A stretch of 64,000 nucleotides of DNA from an uncultured beta proteobacterium (GCA_903934295.1 CAIZNI010000071.1:62001-126000); one strand, 5' to 3'; counted from the stretch's first letter, positions 1-8,718 are shown. A program made the numbers and translations. Notes: generated from the letters alone by a model not told the origin.

Positions 1-32
1 CCCGGGGCGGACCCTACCCAAGAGAGCGAACC

Positions 33-1367
33 ATGAGCAGCGTCGATCAGCACGGCAACCCGGTGTCGTTCACGCATCAGCCGGCGATCGACGCGCTCGA
101 CAGGGCGTTCGGGTTGCTGCACGCCTACCAGGCCGATCCGCTGGCCGCGGTCGACCAGATCCTGGCGGATCACCCTGACTTCCTGATGGCGCACGCGTTT
201 CGCGCCGGCATGCTGGCCACCGCGACCGACAAGGCTTTCGAGCCGGAGCTGGTGCGCAGCGTGCAGGCCGCCGAGGCCTTGCTGTCGCAGGGCAATGCGC
301 GTGAGCGCGGGCACGTGGCCGCCGTGCGGGCCTGGCTCGATGGCGACTGGGAGCGCGCCACCGAGCACTGGGGGCGGGTCTCGATCGCCTATCCCCGGGA
401 CCTGCCGGCGCTGCAGTTCGCGCATGTCGGTGATTTCTTTCTGGGTTCCTCGCACCTGTTGCGCGACCGGGTCGCCCGCGTGCTGCCGCATTGGCACGCG
501 GACGTTCACGGCCATGGTTTCGTCGAGGGCATGTACGCCTTCGGGCTGGAAGAGGCGGGCGACTACGCGCAGGCCGAGTCTCGCGGCCGCGCGGCGGTCG
601 AGCGCAATCCGCAGGACGGCTGGGCAGTGCACGCGGTCGCGCATGTCATGGAAATGCAGGGGCGCGCCACCGAGGGCGCCGCTTTTCTGGCCGACACCGC
701 CGACGGCTGGGCGCCCAACAGCCTGTTCGCTTTTCACCTCTGGTGGCACAAGGCGCTGTTTCATCTGGACGGCGGCGATGCCGACTCAGCCCTGCGCCTG
801 TTCGACGAGAACATTGCCGCGGGCGGCTTCGGCCAGGCGCTGGAACTGCTCGACGGCTCGTCGCTGCTGTGGCGGCTGTCGCTGCTGGGGTGCCCGGTCG
901 GCGAGCGCTGGAACGGCTTGTCCGAGCGATGGGCGACTCGCCTCGACGACGCGTATTACGCCTTCAACGATGTGAATGCGATGCTGGCCTTCGTCGGCGC
1001 CGGCGATCGCCCGGCGCAGGCCCGCCAGCTCGATACCGTCCGGCGGGCGGCCGCGGGTACCGGCACCAATGCGCTGATGAGCCGCGAGATCGGCGTGCCG
1101 GCCTGCGAGGGCCTGGTCGCTTTCGGTCGCGGGGACTATGCCCTGGCCATCGACCGGCTGCTGCCCTTGCGTGCCAAGGCCAACCGCTTTGGCGGCAGTC
1201 ATGCGCAGCGCGATCTGTTCTCCTGGACGCTGACCGAGGCCGCGATCCGCCTGGGCGACCGGCCGTTGGCCGATGCCTTCGTGGCCGAACGCCTGTCCTG
1301 CAAGCCCGCCAGTCCGCTCAACCGGGCGTGGGCCACGCGGGCGCAGGCGCTGGCGACGCCGGGCTGA
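33..1367 (+). CDS. TTC38-like tetratricopeptide-repeat protein
   Basis: 444 residues, largely helical, with repeated TPR-like helix pairs. The block around HAVAHVMEMQGR followed by FHLWWHKALFHLD resembles the TTC38 family, a widespread group of TPR proteins of unknown biochemical role. No signal peptide or catalytic motif is visible, so it is probably a cytoplasmic scaffold or accessory protein. It starts at ATG 33 after a purine-rich AGAGAG stretch and stands alone. It is convergent with the flavin monooxygenase operon, from which it is separated by a 16-bp tandem repeat. The family call is fairly secure from sequence patterns; the function is unknown. Confidence 0.75.
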   Translation: MSSVDQHGNPVSFTHQPAIDALDRAFGLLHAYQADPLAAVDQILADHPDFLMAHAFRAGMLATATDKAFEPELVRSVQAAEALLSQGNARERGHVAAVRAWLDGDWERATEHWGRVSIAYPRDLPALQFAHVGDFFLGSSHLLRDRVARVLPHWHADVHGHGFVEGMYAFGLEEAGDYAQAESRGRAAVERNPQDGWAVHAVAHVMEMQGRATEGAAFLADTADGWAPNSLFAFHLWWHKALFHLDGGDADSALRLFDENIAAGGFGQALELLDGSSLLWRLSLLGCPVGERWNGLSERWATRLDDAYYAFNDVNAMLAFVGAGDRPAQARQLDTVRRAAAGTGTNALMSREIGVPACEGLVAFGRGDYALAIDRLLPLRAKANRFGGSHAQRDLFSWTLTEAAIRLGDRPLADAFVAERLSCKPASPLNRAWATRAQALATPG

Positions 1368-1379
1368 TCCGGCGTCGGG

Positions 1380-1507
1380 CGGGTCAGGCAACGCGCGGGT
1401 CAGGCAACGCGCGGGTCAGGCAACGCGCGGGTCAGGCAACGCGCGGGTCAGGCAACGCGCGGGTCAGTCGACGCGCGGGTCAGTCGACGCGCGGGTCAGT
1501 CGACGCG
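1380..1507. repeat. Tandem array of eight 16-bp units
   Basis: Eight uninterrupted 16-bp units fill the gap between two convergent genes. Units 1-5 (1380-1459) read CGGGTCAGGCAACGCG. Units 6-8 (1460-1507) read CGGGTCAGTCGACGCG, which differs at two positions. The 5+3 block structure suggests two rounds of local expansion. There are no spacers, so it is not a CRISPR array. Confidence 0.97.
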
Positions 1508-1548
1508 CCCCCCGTTCCGCCGGCCGTCACCGCGCCCTGGCCCTTCGC

Positions 1549-2883
1549 TCAGGCCGATGCAAAGAACGGATTCGCCGGGCGGCTCAGGCCGATCACATCG
1601 CGCAGCGTGCTGCCGGGGTAAGCGGTGCGGAAGATGCCGCGCCGCTGCAGTTCCGGGATCACGAAGTCGACGAAGTTGCGCAGGCCCGCGGGCTGATAGC
1701 CCACGTGCACATTGAATCCGTCGCAGGCGCCGCTGCGATACCAGTCTTCGATCACATCGGCGACCTGGGCGCCGCTGCCCTTGAGCACGACATGCCCGAA
1801 CGAGGGCAGCATGCGTTCGTAGGTCTGGCGCAGCGTGAGGCCCTCGGCGCGGGCCAGGCCGGCGATCGCGTAGCGCCGGCTCGACCCGCCCACGCCATCG
1901 GCTGTCAGTTCGGGGAAGGGGGCGTCCAGCGCATGGCCGGTGAGGTCCATGTCGCAGTAGTGCGACAGATGCCGCAGCCCGACCGCCGGGTCGATCAGCG
2001 CCTGCTGTTCCTCGAAGTCCTCCTGCGCCTCGGCTTCGGTGCGGCCGACATAGACGACGCAGCCGGGCATGATGCGCAGGTCCTGCGGTTGGCGGCCATG
2101 CCGGGCCAGTCGGCCCTTCATGTCGTTGTAGAAGTCGATCGCCTGCCGCTGGGTGGGGGTGGCGGCGAACACGCAATCGGAGGTGGCCGCCGCCAGTTCA
2201 CGCCCCTGCTCGGACTGGCCGGCGCTGAACAGCACCGGGTAGCCCTGCGGCGGGCGTGCCGCGTTCAGCGGGCCCTTGACCTTCAGGTGCTTGCCCTGAT
2301 GATCGAGGACATGCACCCGGTTCAGGTCGAAGTACTTGCCGCTGACCTTGTCCTGCACGAAGGCGTCGTCGGCCCAGGAGTCCCACAGGCCCTTGCAGAC
2401 CTGGACGAATTCCGCGGCACGCTCGTAGCGGTCATAGCGCGCCAGGTGTTCTTCCTTGCCGAAGTTCAGCGAGTCGACCGCGTTCGACGAGGTGACCACG
2501 TTCCAGCAGGCGCGGCCCTTGCTGATGTGGTCCAGCGAGGCGAACTTGCGCGCCAGCGTGTACGGTTCCTCGTAGGTGGTGGTGGCGGTGGCGAGCAGGC
2601 CGATCCGCTGCGTGTGCATCGCGATCGCCGACAGCACCGTGACCGGCTCGAAGACAGCCGGCTTGAAGGTCAGCGCATTGGCCTCGAACAGTTCGGGCCA
2701 TTCGAGGCCGGCCACGCCATTGCCGTCGGAGATGAACAGCATGTCGAACAGCCCGCGTTCGGCCGTCTTCGCGATGTCGATCATCTGCTCCAGGTTCATC
2801 ACCGTGTCGGTCCAGGCCTTGGGATGGCGCCAGCCGGCGGGATGGTTGCCGACGGGGTGCAGACCGGTGATCAGGCTGAGCAT
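1549..2883 (-). CDS. NtaA/SnaA/DszA-type flavin-dependent monooxygenase (LLM class)
   Basis: 444 residues. It is a bacterial-luciferase-fold, FMNH2-dependent monooxygenase of the nitrilotriacetate monooxygenase subfamily, which uses reduced flavin from a partner reductase to oxidise C-N or C-S compounds. The signature GRACWNVVTS lies at about residues 123-132, followed by NFG at about 140-142, and the length is typical. It is the last gene of a three-gene minus-strand operon, 10 bp after the amidase. No flavin reductase gene is adjacent, so a reductase from elsewhere would be needed. The substrate is unknown; context suggests a nitrogen compound. It is not a close match to the pyrimidine oxygenase RutA. 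Confidence 0.85.
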   Translation of the reverse strand: MLSLITGLHPVGNHPAGWRHPKAWTDTVMNLEQMIDIAKTAERGLFDMLFISDGNGVAGLEWPELFEANALTFKPAVFEPVTVLSAIAMHTQRIGLLATATTTYEEPYTLARKFASLDHISKGRACWNVVTSSNAVDSLNFGKEEHLARYDRYERAAEFVQVCKGLWDSWADDAFVQDKVSGKYFDLNRVHVLDHQGKHLKVKGPLNAARPPQGYPVLFSAGQSEQGRELAAATSDCVFAATPTQRQAIDFYNDMKGRLARHGRQPQDLRIMPGCVVYVGRTEAEAQEDFEEQQALIDPAVGLRHLSHYCDMDLTGHALDAPFPELTADGVGGSSRRYAIAGLARAEGLTLRQTYERMLPSFGHVVLKGSGAQVADVIEDWYRSGACDGFNVHVGYQPAGLRNFVDFVIPELQRRGIFRTAYPGSTLRDVIGLSRPANPFFASA

Positions 2884-2893
2884 TCGGGCGCCT

Positions 2894-4333
2894 TCAGGAA
2901 GGGAGGGAGGTTGGCGTCGGGTTCCGCAGCGCCGTCAGGTCGGGCCGGGCGAAGGGGCGTGCCTGCTCGATCGCTCGGGCGGCCCGCAGCACCAGCGCAT
3001 CGCCATACAGCGGACCGACCAACTGCATGCCCACCGGCATGCCCTCGGCGGTGAGCCCGATCGGCACCGAGGCGGCCGGCTGGCGGGTCAGGTTGAAGGG
3101 CGAGGTGAACGGCGCGAGCTCGGTGAAATGCCGATAGCGCGGGTCGACCGGGTCGCCGGAAGAGGCCGGGTGGCAGGGCGGTGAGGTGACCGGCGTGACC
3201 AGCAGGTCGAAGCGCTCATGCAGGTCGCGCATGCGCGCGCCGAGCTGCTCGCTGGCCTCGCGGGCAGCCAGGTAATCGAGCAGCGGCAGCGCCGCGCCCT
3301 GGGCTGCCGAATCGACCAGGCGCGGCAGCATCAGGGCCTTCTGGGCATCGGTGAAGCCGAAGATCCGGAAGGCATTGGCCAGACCGGGCAGCATCAGGTT
3401 GCGCAGCGTCGCGCCGGGCGCCTCGAAGACCTTGTCCAGCACCGTGACCTGCGCGCCCAGGGAGCGCAGCAGATCGACACCGTTGGCCACCAGCGCGGCG
3501 ACCTCGGGATCGACATCGGCCCAGCCCAGCGTCGGGCTGTAGGCGATGCGCAGCCCGGCCACGCCCTGGTCGAGCCCGTCGAGGAAGCTTTTTCCTGGCG
3601 GCGCCAGTGCGTAGGAGTCGCGCGGATCGGGGCGCGAAATGATGTCCATCATCATCGCCGCCTCGGTCACCGTGCGCGTCATCGGGCCGACGATCGCCAG
3701 CGTGCCCAGGTAGGAGGACGGATAGTCGGGCACCCGGCCGTGGGTCGTCTTCAGTCCGAAGATGCCGCTCATCGCGGCCGGTGCCCGAATCGAGCCGGCC
3801 GCATCCGAGGCCAGCGCCAGCGTGCCCATGCCGGCCGCCACCGAGGCGGCTGCGCCGCCGCTGGAGCCGCCGGGGGTCATCGCCGGGTTCCACGGGTTGC
3901 GGGTCACGCCGCACAGTGCCGATTCGGTGACCAGCGAGGCGCCGAACTCGGGCACGGTGGTCTTGCCCAGCAGCACCGCGCCGGCCTCGCGCAGGCGTGC
4001 CACCGAGGGGCTGTCCTCCAGCCAGGGCCCCTGCGCCGGAATCGCCGCGCTGGCCCGCCGGGTCGGCCAGCCGCGGGTGACCGACAGGTCCTTGACGGTG
4101 GCGCTGACGCCGTCGAGGGCACTGAGCGGGCTGCCCTGTCGCCAGCGCGCCTCGCTCTCTCGCGCCGATTGCCGGGCGCTCTCCTCATCGAGCCAGCAAA
4201 AGGCATTGAGGACCGGGTTCAGGGCGGCGATCTGCGCCAGCACCGCCTCGGTCGCCTCGACCGGCGAGGCGTCGCCCGAGCGGAACAGCGCGACGAGGTC
4301 GGGGGCGGACATCAGCGCAAGATCGGCAGTCAT
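2894..4333 (-). CDS. Amidase-signature family amidase
   Basis: 479 residues. Amidase-signature hydrolases cleave a carboxamide to acid plus ammonia through a Ser-cisSer-Lys triad. All three residues are visible: Lys81 (TVKDLS), Ser157 in GGSSGG (residues 155-160) and Ser181 in AAGSIR. The usual GGSIR is AGSIR here, a small change beside the oxyanion hole. The start codon overlaps the stop of the upstream ring-opening amidohydrolase (ATGA), so the two are probably co-translated. The pair suggests that ring opening is followed by hydrolysis of an amide product. The substrate is unknown. Confidence 0.9.
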   Translation of the reverse strand: MTADLALMSAPDLVALFRSGDASPVEATEAVLAQIAALNPVLNAFCWLDEESARQSARESEARWRQGSPLSALDGVSATVKDLSVTRGWPTRRASAAIPAQGPWLEDSPSVARLREAGAVLLGKTTVPEFGASLVTESALCGVTRNPWNPAMTPGGSSGGAAASVAAGMGTLALASDAAGSIRAPAAMSGIFGLKTTHGRVPDYPSSYLGTLAIVGPMTRTVTEAAMMMDIISRPDPRDSYALAPPGKSFLDGLDQGVAGLRIAYSPTLGWADVDPEVAALVANGVDLLRSLGAQVTVLDKVFEAPGATLRNLMLPGLANAFRIFGFTDAQKALMLPRLVDSAAQGAALPLLDYLAAREASEQLGARMRDLHERFDLLVTPVTSPPCHPASSGDPVDPRYRHFTELAPFTSPFNLTRQPAASVPIGLTAEGMPVGMQLVGPLYGDALVLRAARAIEQARPFARPDLTALRNPTPTSLPS

Positions 4334-5430
4334 GTCGGACTTTCAGGTACAGAAGGATCGGGTTGCCGTGCCACCACGCTCAGCAGGTTGCTGCCCGGGC
4401 GACCCTGATGCTCGGCGCCGGCACTGGCCAGCAGCAGGGTGTCCTGGGCGATGGCGGCCACGGTGGCATGCGCCACCGCCTTGGCCAGGTGACCGGGGTA
4501 GGCGGCCAGCAGATCGGTGTGCAGTGTGTGACGCCGACCCAGGCAGTCGGGCAGCGCGTCGGCACCGGCGTTCACGAAGACGGCGGCCACGCGCTTGCGC
4601 TCGGCGGGCACGACCATGCCGTCCTGGAGGGTCAGTCCGGCGTCGCGGAAAGCGGCCTGCGCGCCAGCCAGATCGAGAGCGTGGGCCATCACGCCGCGGC
4701 CGGCCCGAAACGGTCCCGGGGCGCCGGCGACATTGCCCAGCACCACCACCTGTACCGCCGTCTGTTCCTGGCCGGACGAGGCCGAGCCGCGCTCGGTGAA
4801 GAGCCCGGTGTCGTGGCCGATCGCCGCCTCGGTCAGTGCCTCGTCGGTCACTTCGCCCAGCGCGAGGGCTGCCCCCAGGGCACTGGCGCCGCGGCTGCGG
4901 GCCGGGCTGTCGGGCGATTGCGCCGACTGCGGGCATTTCATCTGCACGCAGGCCACCGAGTCGGGATCGTCGAGGCCGGCATCGGCGATGGCCGCGCGCA
5001 CCGCTTCGGCGACCAGCCGGGTCTGCGCCAGCGTGCCCAGCTCCTCGGGTCGCAGGTCGCGGGTTCGTGCCACACCGATCGCCAGGCGGGGTGGGCCTCC
5101 TGGCACTGCGCCGGCCGGTCGGCGGACGAACAGCGTCACATGGGGGCACATCAGTCCCGCGGTACCCCCGATCATCAGCATCGGTATCCGTTCGCGCACC
5201 GCCTGTTCGTCCAGGCTCAGGCGTCTGGCGAAGAACAGCCGCAGGCTGAGCGCGCAGAATCCCCGGGCATGACCGTCGCCCTCGGTCTGCGCGATCAGCG
5301 CCACCACCTCGCGCGGGTCCACCGCGCCGGTGTCCAGGAGCGCCGCCAGCGCGCTCACATCGTCGGGGGCCGACATCGGCAGGGTGTGAATCCGGGCCTC
5401 GAAGCGGGGCGGGTGGCGGGGCGCGGTCAT
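4330..5430 (-). CDS. AtzD/barbiturase-family ring-opening amidohydrolase (divergent)
   Basis: 366 residues from the chosen ATG; AtzD is of similar length. This family hydrolyses cyclic amides such as cyanuric acid and barbiturate, using Ser-Lys pairs in a three-fold repeated fold. By motif alignment from memory, domain 2 keeps Lys165 (VQMKCP) and Ser218 (SASSGQE), the pair thought to be catalytic. Domain 3 keeps Ser336 (SAGAEHQG). Domain 1 has Gln48 in place of Lys (AQTEG) and Cys95 in place of Ser, and domain 3 has Asn287 in place of Lys. An upstream ATG at 5529 is possible, but homology begins near FEARIHTLP. First gene of the operon with the amidase and LLM monooxygenase. A paralog lies at 52488-53633. 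Confidence 0.85.
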   Translation of the reverse strand: MTAPRHPPRFEARIHTLPMSAPDDVSALAALLDTGAVDPREVVALIAQTEGDGHARGFCALSLRLFFARRLSLDEQAVRERIPMLMIGGTAGLMCPHVTLFVRRPAGAVPGGPPRLAIGVARTRDLRPEELGTLAQTRLVAEAVRAAIADAGLDDPDSVACVQMKCPQSAQSPDSPARSRGASALGAALALGEVTDEALTEAAIGHDTGLFTERGSASSGQEQTAVQVVVLGNVAGAPGPFRAGRGVMAHALDLAGAQAAFRDAGLTLQDGMVVPAERKRVAAVFVNAGADALPDCLGRRHTLHTDLLAAYPGHLAKAVAHATVAAIAQDTLLLASAGAEHQGRPGSNLLSVVARQPDPSVPESPT

Positions 5431-5484
5431 GCCGGTTGATGGCTGGCGGTCGATTGCGCACCGTTCGCGGGGCGATGTGCCTTG

Positions 5485-5506
5485 CCGGTGCGCGAAATCG
5501 CACCGG
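5485..5506. promoter_or_regulatory. Perfect palindrome, candidate operator
   Basis: CCGGTGCG, six bases (CGAAAT), then CGCACCGG: perfect 8-bp inverted arms about 55 bp upstream of the ring-opening amidohydrolase start. The order GGTGC-GCACC is the opposite of an NtrC site. It may be a repressor operator, for example for a GntR- or TetR-type protein, or a leader hairpin. Confidence 0.45.
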
Positions 5507-5558
5507 TTTGGGCGTTGCAGGTCTGGCATGGGGGCGTCGGCATGAGTGCTCCGTCTGA

Positions 5559-5574
5559 CGCAGGAAGCGTGCCA
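5559..5574 (-). promoter_or_regulatory. Sigma54-like -24/-12 element (imperfect)
   Basis: On the minus strand it reads TGGCACGCTTCCTGCG. The -24 half is a perfect TGGCACG and the invariant GG and GC are correctly spaced, but the -12 half is CTGC rather than TTGC. Predicted start is near 5548, upstream of the ring-opening operon. Confidence 0.4.
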
Positions 5575-5733
5575 TTGCGGGTATCGGGTGCGGTGCCGGT
5601 TCGCCCGCGCCGCGCCCGCCTGCTGCGGAAAGTCCCCGACTGAAACGATCTTCTTTGACTGCGCTGCGCTTCGGCAACAAACTGGTCCGACCTTGCCCCG
5701 CCCTTGCCCCGCCCGTCTTCAGGAGCCATCGTC

Positions 5734-6717
5734 ATGTCCAGCCATTTCCCCCGAATCAACCGCCGCGCCGTGGTGCTGGGTCTTGCCGGCGCTGTCGCCG
5801 CGCCCGCGGCTGTGCGCGCGCAGCCCAAGTGGAAGCCCGAGCGCCCGATCACCATCTACAACCCGTTCGCTGCCGGCGGGGTCACCGACATCCAGCTGCG
5901 CTTCATGGGCGAGAAGGTCAGTCGCCTGCTCGGCCAGCCAGTGCTGATCGAGGTCAAGGCCGGCGCCGCCGGCACGCTGGCGCCGGCGCAACTGATGTCG
6001 GCGCGCCCCGACGGCCATGCGCTGGCCTGCATGAGCATCAACAGCCTGCGCTATCCGCACTATCAGCCGGTGCCGTGGCATCCGCTGCGCGATTTCACCT
6101 ACATCACCGGGCTGTCCTCCTACACCATGGGCATCGTGGTGCGAGCCGACGCGCCCTGGAAGACCATCGAGGACCTGATTGCCGCCGGCAAGCGCGAGCC
6201 CGAGAAATACACCTACGGCACCAGCGGGGTGGGCGGCAGCGGCAATCTGATGATGATCGAGATCGATCAGGCCACCGGTGCGAAGTTCACCCATGTGCCC
6301 TACAAGGGCGGCGCGGAGTGGATGCAGGCGCTGCTGGCCGGCCACATCAATTTCCTGGCTGACGCGGCGCAGTGGGCGCCCTTCGTCGACAACGGCCAGT
6401 GCCGGATCCTCGCGATGGCCACCGAGCAGCGCATCGCCAAGTATCCCGACGCGCCGACCCTGAAGGACCGCGGCATCAATGCGATCGCCCACAGCCCCTA
6501 CGGGCTGGTCGGCCCGAAGGATCTGCCGCCGGCCATCGTCCAGGCGATCCACGAGGCCTTCACCGAGGCCACCAACGACCCCGGCCTGCAGCCGCTGCTC
6601 GACCGGTTCATCCAGGTGCCCTGGCGCAAGAACCCGGCCGAGTACCGTGCCTATGCCGAGCAGTATTTCAACACCATCAAGCCGCTGCTGATCAAGGCCG
6701 GCCTGGCCAAGGCCTGA
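5734..6717 (+). CDS. Bug-family (TctC-like) solute receptor
   Basis: 327 residues. Bug proteins are periplasmic binding proteins, abundant in Burkholderiales, that bind carboxylates and many other small molecules. The N-terminus has a Tat-like RRAVVLGLAGAV segment ending in an AXA-type site near residue 29 (VRAQ). Typical Bug blocks follow: PFAAGGVTD, VKAGAAGTLAPA, THVPYKGG. The ATG at 5734 has AGGAG 8 bp upstream, favouring it over the longer frame from 5704. It heads an eight-gene catabolic operon. No TctA/TctB membrane genes are nearby, so it is an orphan receptor that may sense or bind the operon substrate. Confidence 0.9.
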   Translation: MSSHFPRINRRAVVLGLAGAVAAPAAVRAQPKWKPERPITIYNPFAAGGVTDIQLRFMGEKVSRLLGQPVLIEVKAGAAGTLAPAQLMSARPDGHALACMSINSLRYPHYQPVPWHPLRDFTYITGLSSYTMGIVVRADAPWKTIEDLIAAGKREPEKYTYGTSGVGGSGNLMMIEIDQATGAKFTHVPYKGGAEWMQALLAGHINFLADAAQWAPFVDNGQCRILAMATEQRIAKYPDAPTLKDRGINAIAHSPYGLVGPKDLPPAIVQAIHEAFTEATNDPGLQPLLDRFIQVPWRKNPAEYRAYAEQYFNTIKPLLIKAGLAKA

Positions 6718-6725
6718 GGGGTCCG

Positions 6726-7490
6726 ATGAGCATCGACATTTCGCTCGCGGGACGGGTCGCGCTGGTCACCGGTGCGAGCCGCGGCATCGGTCGCACGATC
6801 GCCCTGCAGCTGGCGCAGGCCGGCGCCGATGTGGCGATCAATTACCGGCGCGACGAGGCGGCCGCGCGGGAGACCGTCGCCGCCATCACCGCGCTGGGAC
6901 GACAGGCCCGCGCCTATGCCGCCGCGGTCGAAGACCGCGAGCAGGCGCAGCGCATGACCGCTGATGTGCTGCGCGATTTCGGCGCGGTGCACATCCTGGT
7001 CAACAACGCCGGCATCAGCAGCCGCGGGCAGAAGGTGGTCGACACTGACCCCGGCGAGCCGCTTCGGGTGCTGGGGGTGCATGTGATGGGCTCGTTTCAC
7101 CTGTGCCAGTTGCTGATCCCGCAGATGCGCGAACTGGGGCGCGGTGACATCGTGATGGTCTCCAGTGTGGCGACCCGTCGGTTTGCCGCCGGCGGTGCAC
7201 CCTATTCGATGGCCAAGGCGGCGATGGAGGCCCTCGCCCTCACCCTGGCCAAGGAAGAACGCATCAACGGCATTCGCACCCATGTGGTCAGCCCCACGCT
7301 GACCGATACCGAGATGGGCCGGCGTCTGGCCCGGGCCCGCGGCAGCGCCGACATCCGCACGCTCGATGCGTCCTCGCCCTTCGGCCGGGTCAGCCGTCCG
7401 GAAGACGTGGCGGCGGTGGTGGCTTTCCTGGTGTCGGATTTCAATGCCTATGTGAACGGGCAGAACATCGCGGTCGACGGCGGTGGCTGA
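6726..7490 (+). CDS. SDR-family NAD(P)-dependent oxidoreductase
   Basis: 254 residues, the classical short-chain dehydrogenase length. The cofactor motif TGASRGIG is near residues 15-22, NNAG near 96, catalytic Ser in VSSVAT, and YSMAK supplies Tyr and Lys. It closes with the typical C-terminal NGQNIAVDGG. It probably oxidises or reduces an alcohol/ketone intermediate. It starts 9 bp after the Bug receptor and its stop overlaps the next start by 8 bp. The substrate is unknown. Confidence 0.92.
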   Translation: MSIDISLAGRVALVTGASRGIGRTIALQLAQAGADVAINYRRDEAAARETVAAITALGRQARAYAAAVEDREQAQRMTADVLRDFGAVHILVNNAGISSRGQKVVDTDPGEPLRVLGVHVMGSFHLCQLLIPQMRELGRGDIVMVSSVATRRFAAGGAPYSMAKAAMEALALTLAKEERINGIRTHVVSPTLTDTEMGRRLARARGSADIRTLDASSPFGRVSRPEDVAAVVAFLVSDFNAYVNGQNIAVDGGG

Positions 7491-8706
7491 CTCCGCGGCG
7501 CCCCAGTCGGCGCCACCGATGCCTGCCTTCGCCCTCGGACCTGCCCTGGATCTGGCCGGGATGGCGATCGCCATTCACCCGGCGATCCACGCCGCCGCCG
7601 ATCAGATCGAACGCGAGCGTCGACTGCCCCCCGCGCTGCTTGATCAGCTGCACGAAGCGCGTCTGTTCCGGATGCTGCTGCCGCGCTCGGTGGGCGGGCT
7701 GGAGAGCGATCCGCTCACTTTTTTCAAGGTGGTCGAATCGATTGCCCGGGCCGATGCCTCGGTGGCCTGGTGCCTGAGCCAGGCCGGCGGCTGCGCGATG
7801 GCCGCGGCCTACCTGGATGCACCCGCGGCGCACACGATCTTTGGGCAGGACCCGCAGGCGGTTCTGGCCTGGGGCCCCGGTCCGAAGGTCAGGGCGGTGC
7901 AGGTCGAGGGTGGCTATCGCGTCACCGGCCAGTGGAACTTCGCCTCCGGTGGCCGTCATGCGACCTGGCTTGGCGCGCACTGCCCGGTCGTTCGGCCCGA
8001 TGGCGAGCCGCTGACCCATGCCGATGGCCGGCGGGTCGAACGCACGATGCTGGTGCCAGCCGGTGCGGTGACCTGGACCGACGTCTGGGAGACGGTCGGG
8101 CTGCGCGGTACGGCGAGCGACCAGTTCGCGCTGACCAATCATTTCGTGCCCGCCGCGCACTCGATCACCCGCGACTTCGAGCAGGAGTGTCGCGAGCCCG
8201 GTCCGCTCTACCGGCTGTCGGCCAATGCCTGCTATCAGGTCGGCTTCGCCGGGGTGGCACTGGGTGTTGCCCGTTCGGCGCTGGACATCTTCATCGAACT
8301 GGCGCGCGACAAGGTGCCGCGTGGCCAGCGCGGCGCGCTGCGCGACAACGCAGTGGTGCAGTCGGGCCTCGCTCAGGCCGAGGTGGGCGTGCGGGCGGCG
8401 CGCGCGCTGCTGCTGGAGACCGTGGGCGAGATCTGGCAAGCGATCAGCGAGCCCGGCGCCCGCTTCACCCGCGAGCATCGCATGGCGCTGCGCATGGCCT
8501 CGACCCACTCGATCCACCAGGCGCGCGCCGCGGTCGACGTCGTCTACAACGCGGCCGGCGCCACCGCGATTTTCCATACCCATCCGCTGGAGCGCCGCTT
8601 TCGCGACATCCACACCGTCACCCAGCAGGTGCAGGGGCGGCTGTCGCATTTTGAAACCGTCGGCGCCTGGATGCTGGGCGCGGATGCCGATTTCACCTTC
8701 GTCTGA
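7483..8706 (+). CDS. Acyl-CoA-dehydrogenase-fold flavoenzyme (group D monooxygenase-like)
   Basis: 407 residues from GTG 7483, overlapping the SDR stop by 8 bp. It has the N-terminal helical, central beta and C-terminal helical layout of acyl-CoA dehydrogenases. The blocks GQWNFASGG and HPLERRFRDIHT resemble the HsaA/DszC-type group D flavin hydroxylases more than true fatty acyl-CoA dehydrogenases. Such enzymes hydroxylate aromatics or heteroatoms using reduced flavin from a separate reductase, which is not present nearby. The following VOC protein is consistent with an aromatic or heterocyclic ring route. Dehydrogenase activity remains possible. Confidence 0.8.
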   Translation: MADSAAPQSAPPMPAFALGPALDLAGMAIAIHPAIHAAADQIERERRLPPALLDQLHEARLFRMLLPRSVGGLESDPLTFFKVVESIARADASVAWCLSQAGGCAMAAAYLDAPAAHTIFGQDPQAVLAWGPGPKVRAVQVEGGYRVTGQWNFASGGRHATWLGAHCPVVRPDGEPLTHADGRRVERTMLVPAGAVTWTDVWETVGLRGTASDQFALTNHFVPAAHSITRDFEQECREPGPLYRLSANACYQVGFAGVALGVARSALDIFIELARDKVPRGQRGALRDNAVVQSGLAQAEVGVRAARALLLETVGEIWQAISEPGARFTREHRMALRMASTHSIHQARAAVDVVYNAAGATAIFHTHPLERRFRDIHTVTQQVQGRLSHFETVGAWMLGADADFTFV

Positions 8707-8718
8707 GGAGTCACCGTC

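Larger units (their letters stand above)
5431..5733. other. Divergent intergenic region between ring-opening operon and Bug-receptor operon
   Basis: About 300 bp lie between the starts of two divergent operons. It contains a perfect 8-bp-arm palindrome (5485-5506), a sigma54-like element pointing at the minus-strand operon (5559-5574), and an AGGAG ribosome-binding site (5721-5725) for the Bug receptor. The minus-strand reading frame stays open to 5529, so an N-terminal extension of the ring-opening enzyme cannot be excluded. No further gene is seen. Confidence 0.7.

Noticed and set aside
1380-1507. Possible CRISPR array
   Set aside because: The 16-bp units are directly adjacent with no spacers, and no cas genes are present.
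1549-2883. RutA pyrimidine oxygenase
   Set aside because: Signature blocks (GRACWNVVTS, NFG) and length fit the NtaA/DszA branch of LLM enzymes better than RutA, and no rut genes adjoin it.
1273-3054. 593-aa plus-strand open frame antisense to the LLM monooxygenase
   Set aside because: Low-complexity Arg/Ala-rich translation with no family pattern; the opposite strand encodes a full conserved enzyme. A high-GC shadow frame, like many others in the window.
5485-5506. NtrC-binding site
   Set aside because: Half-sites are in the order GGTGC then GCACC, the reverse of the NtrC consensus GCACC-N-GGTGC.
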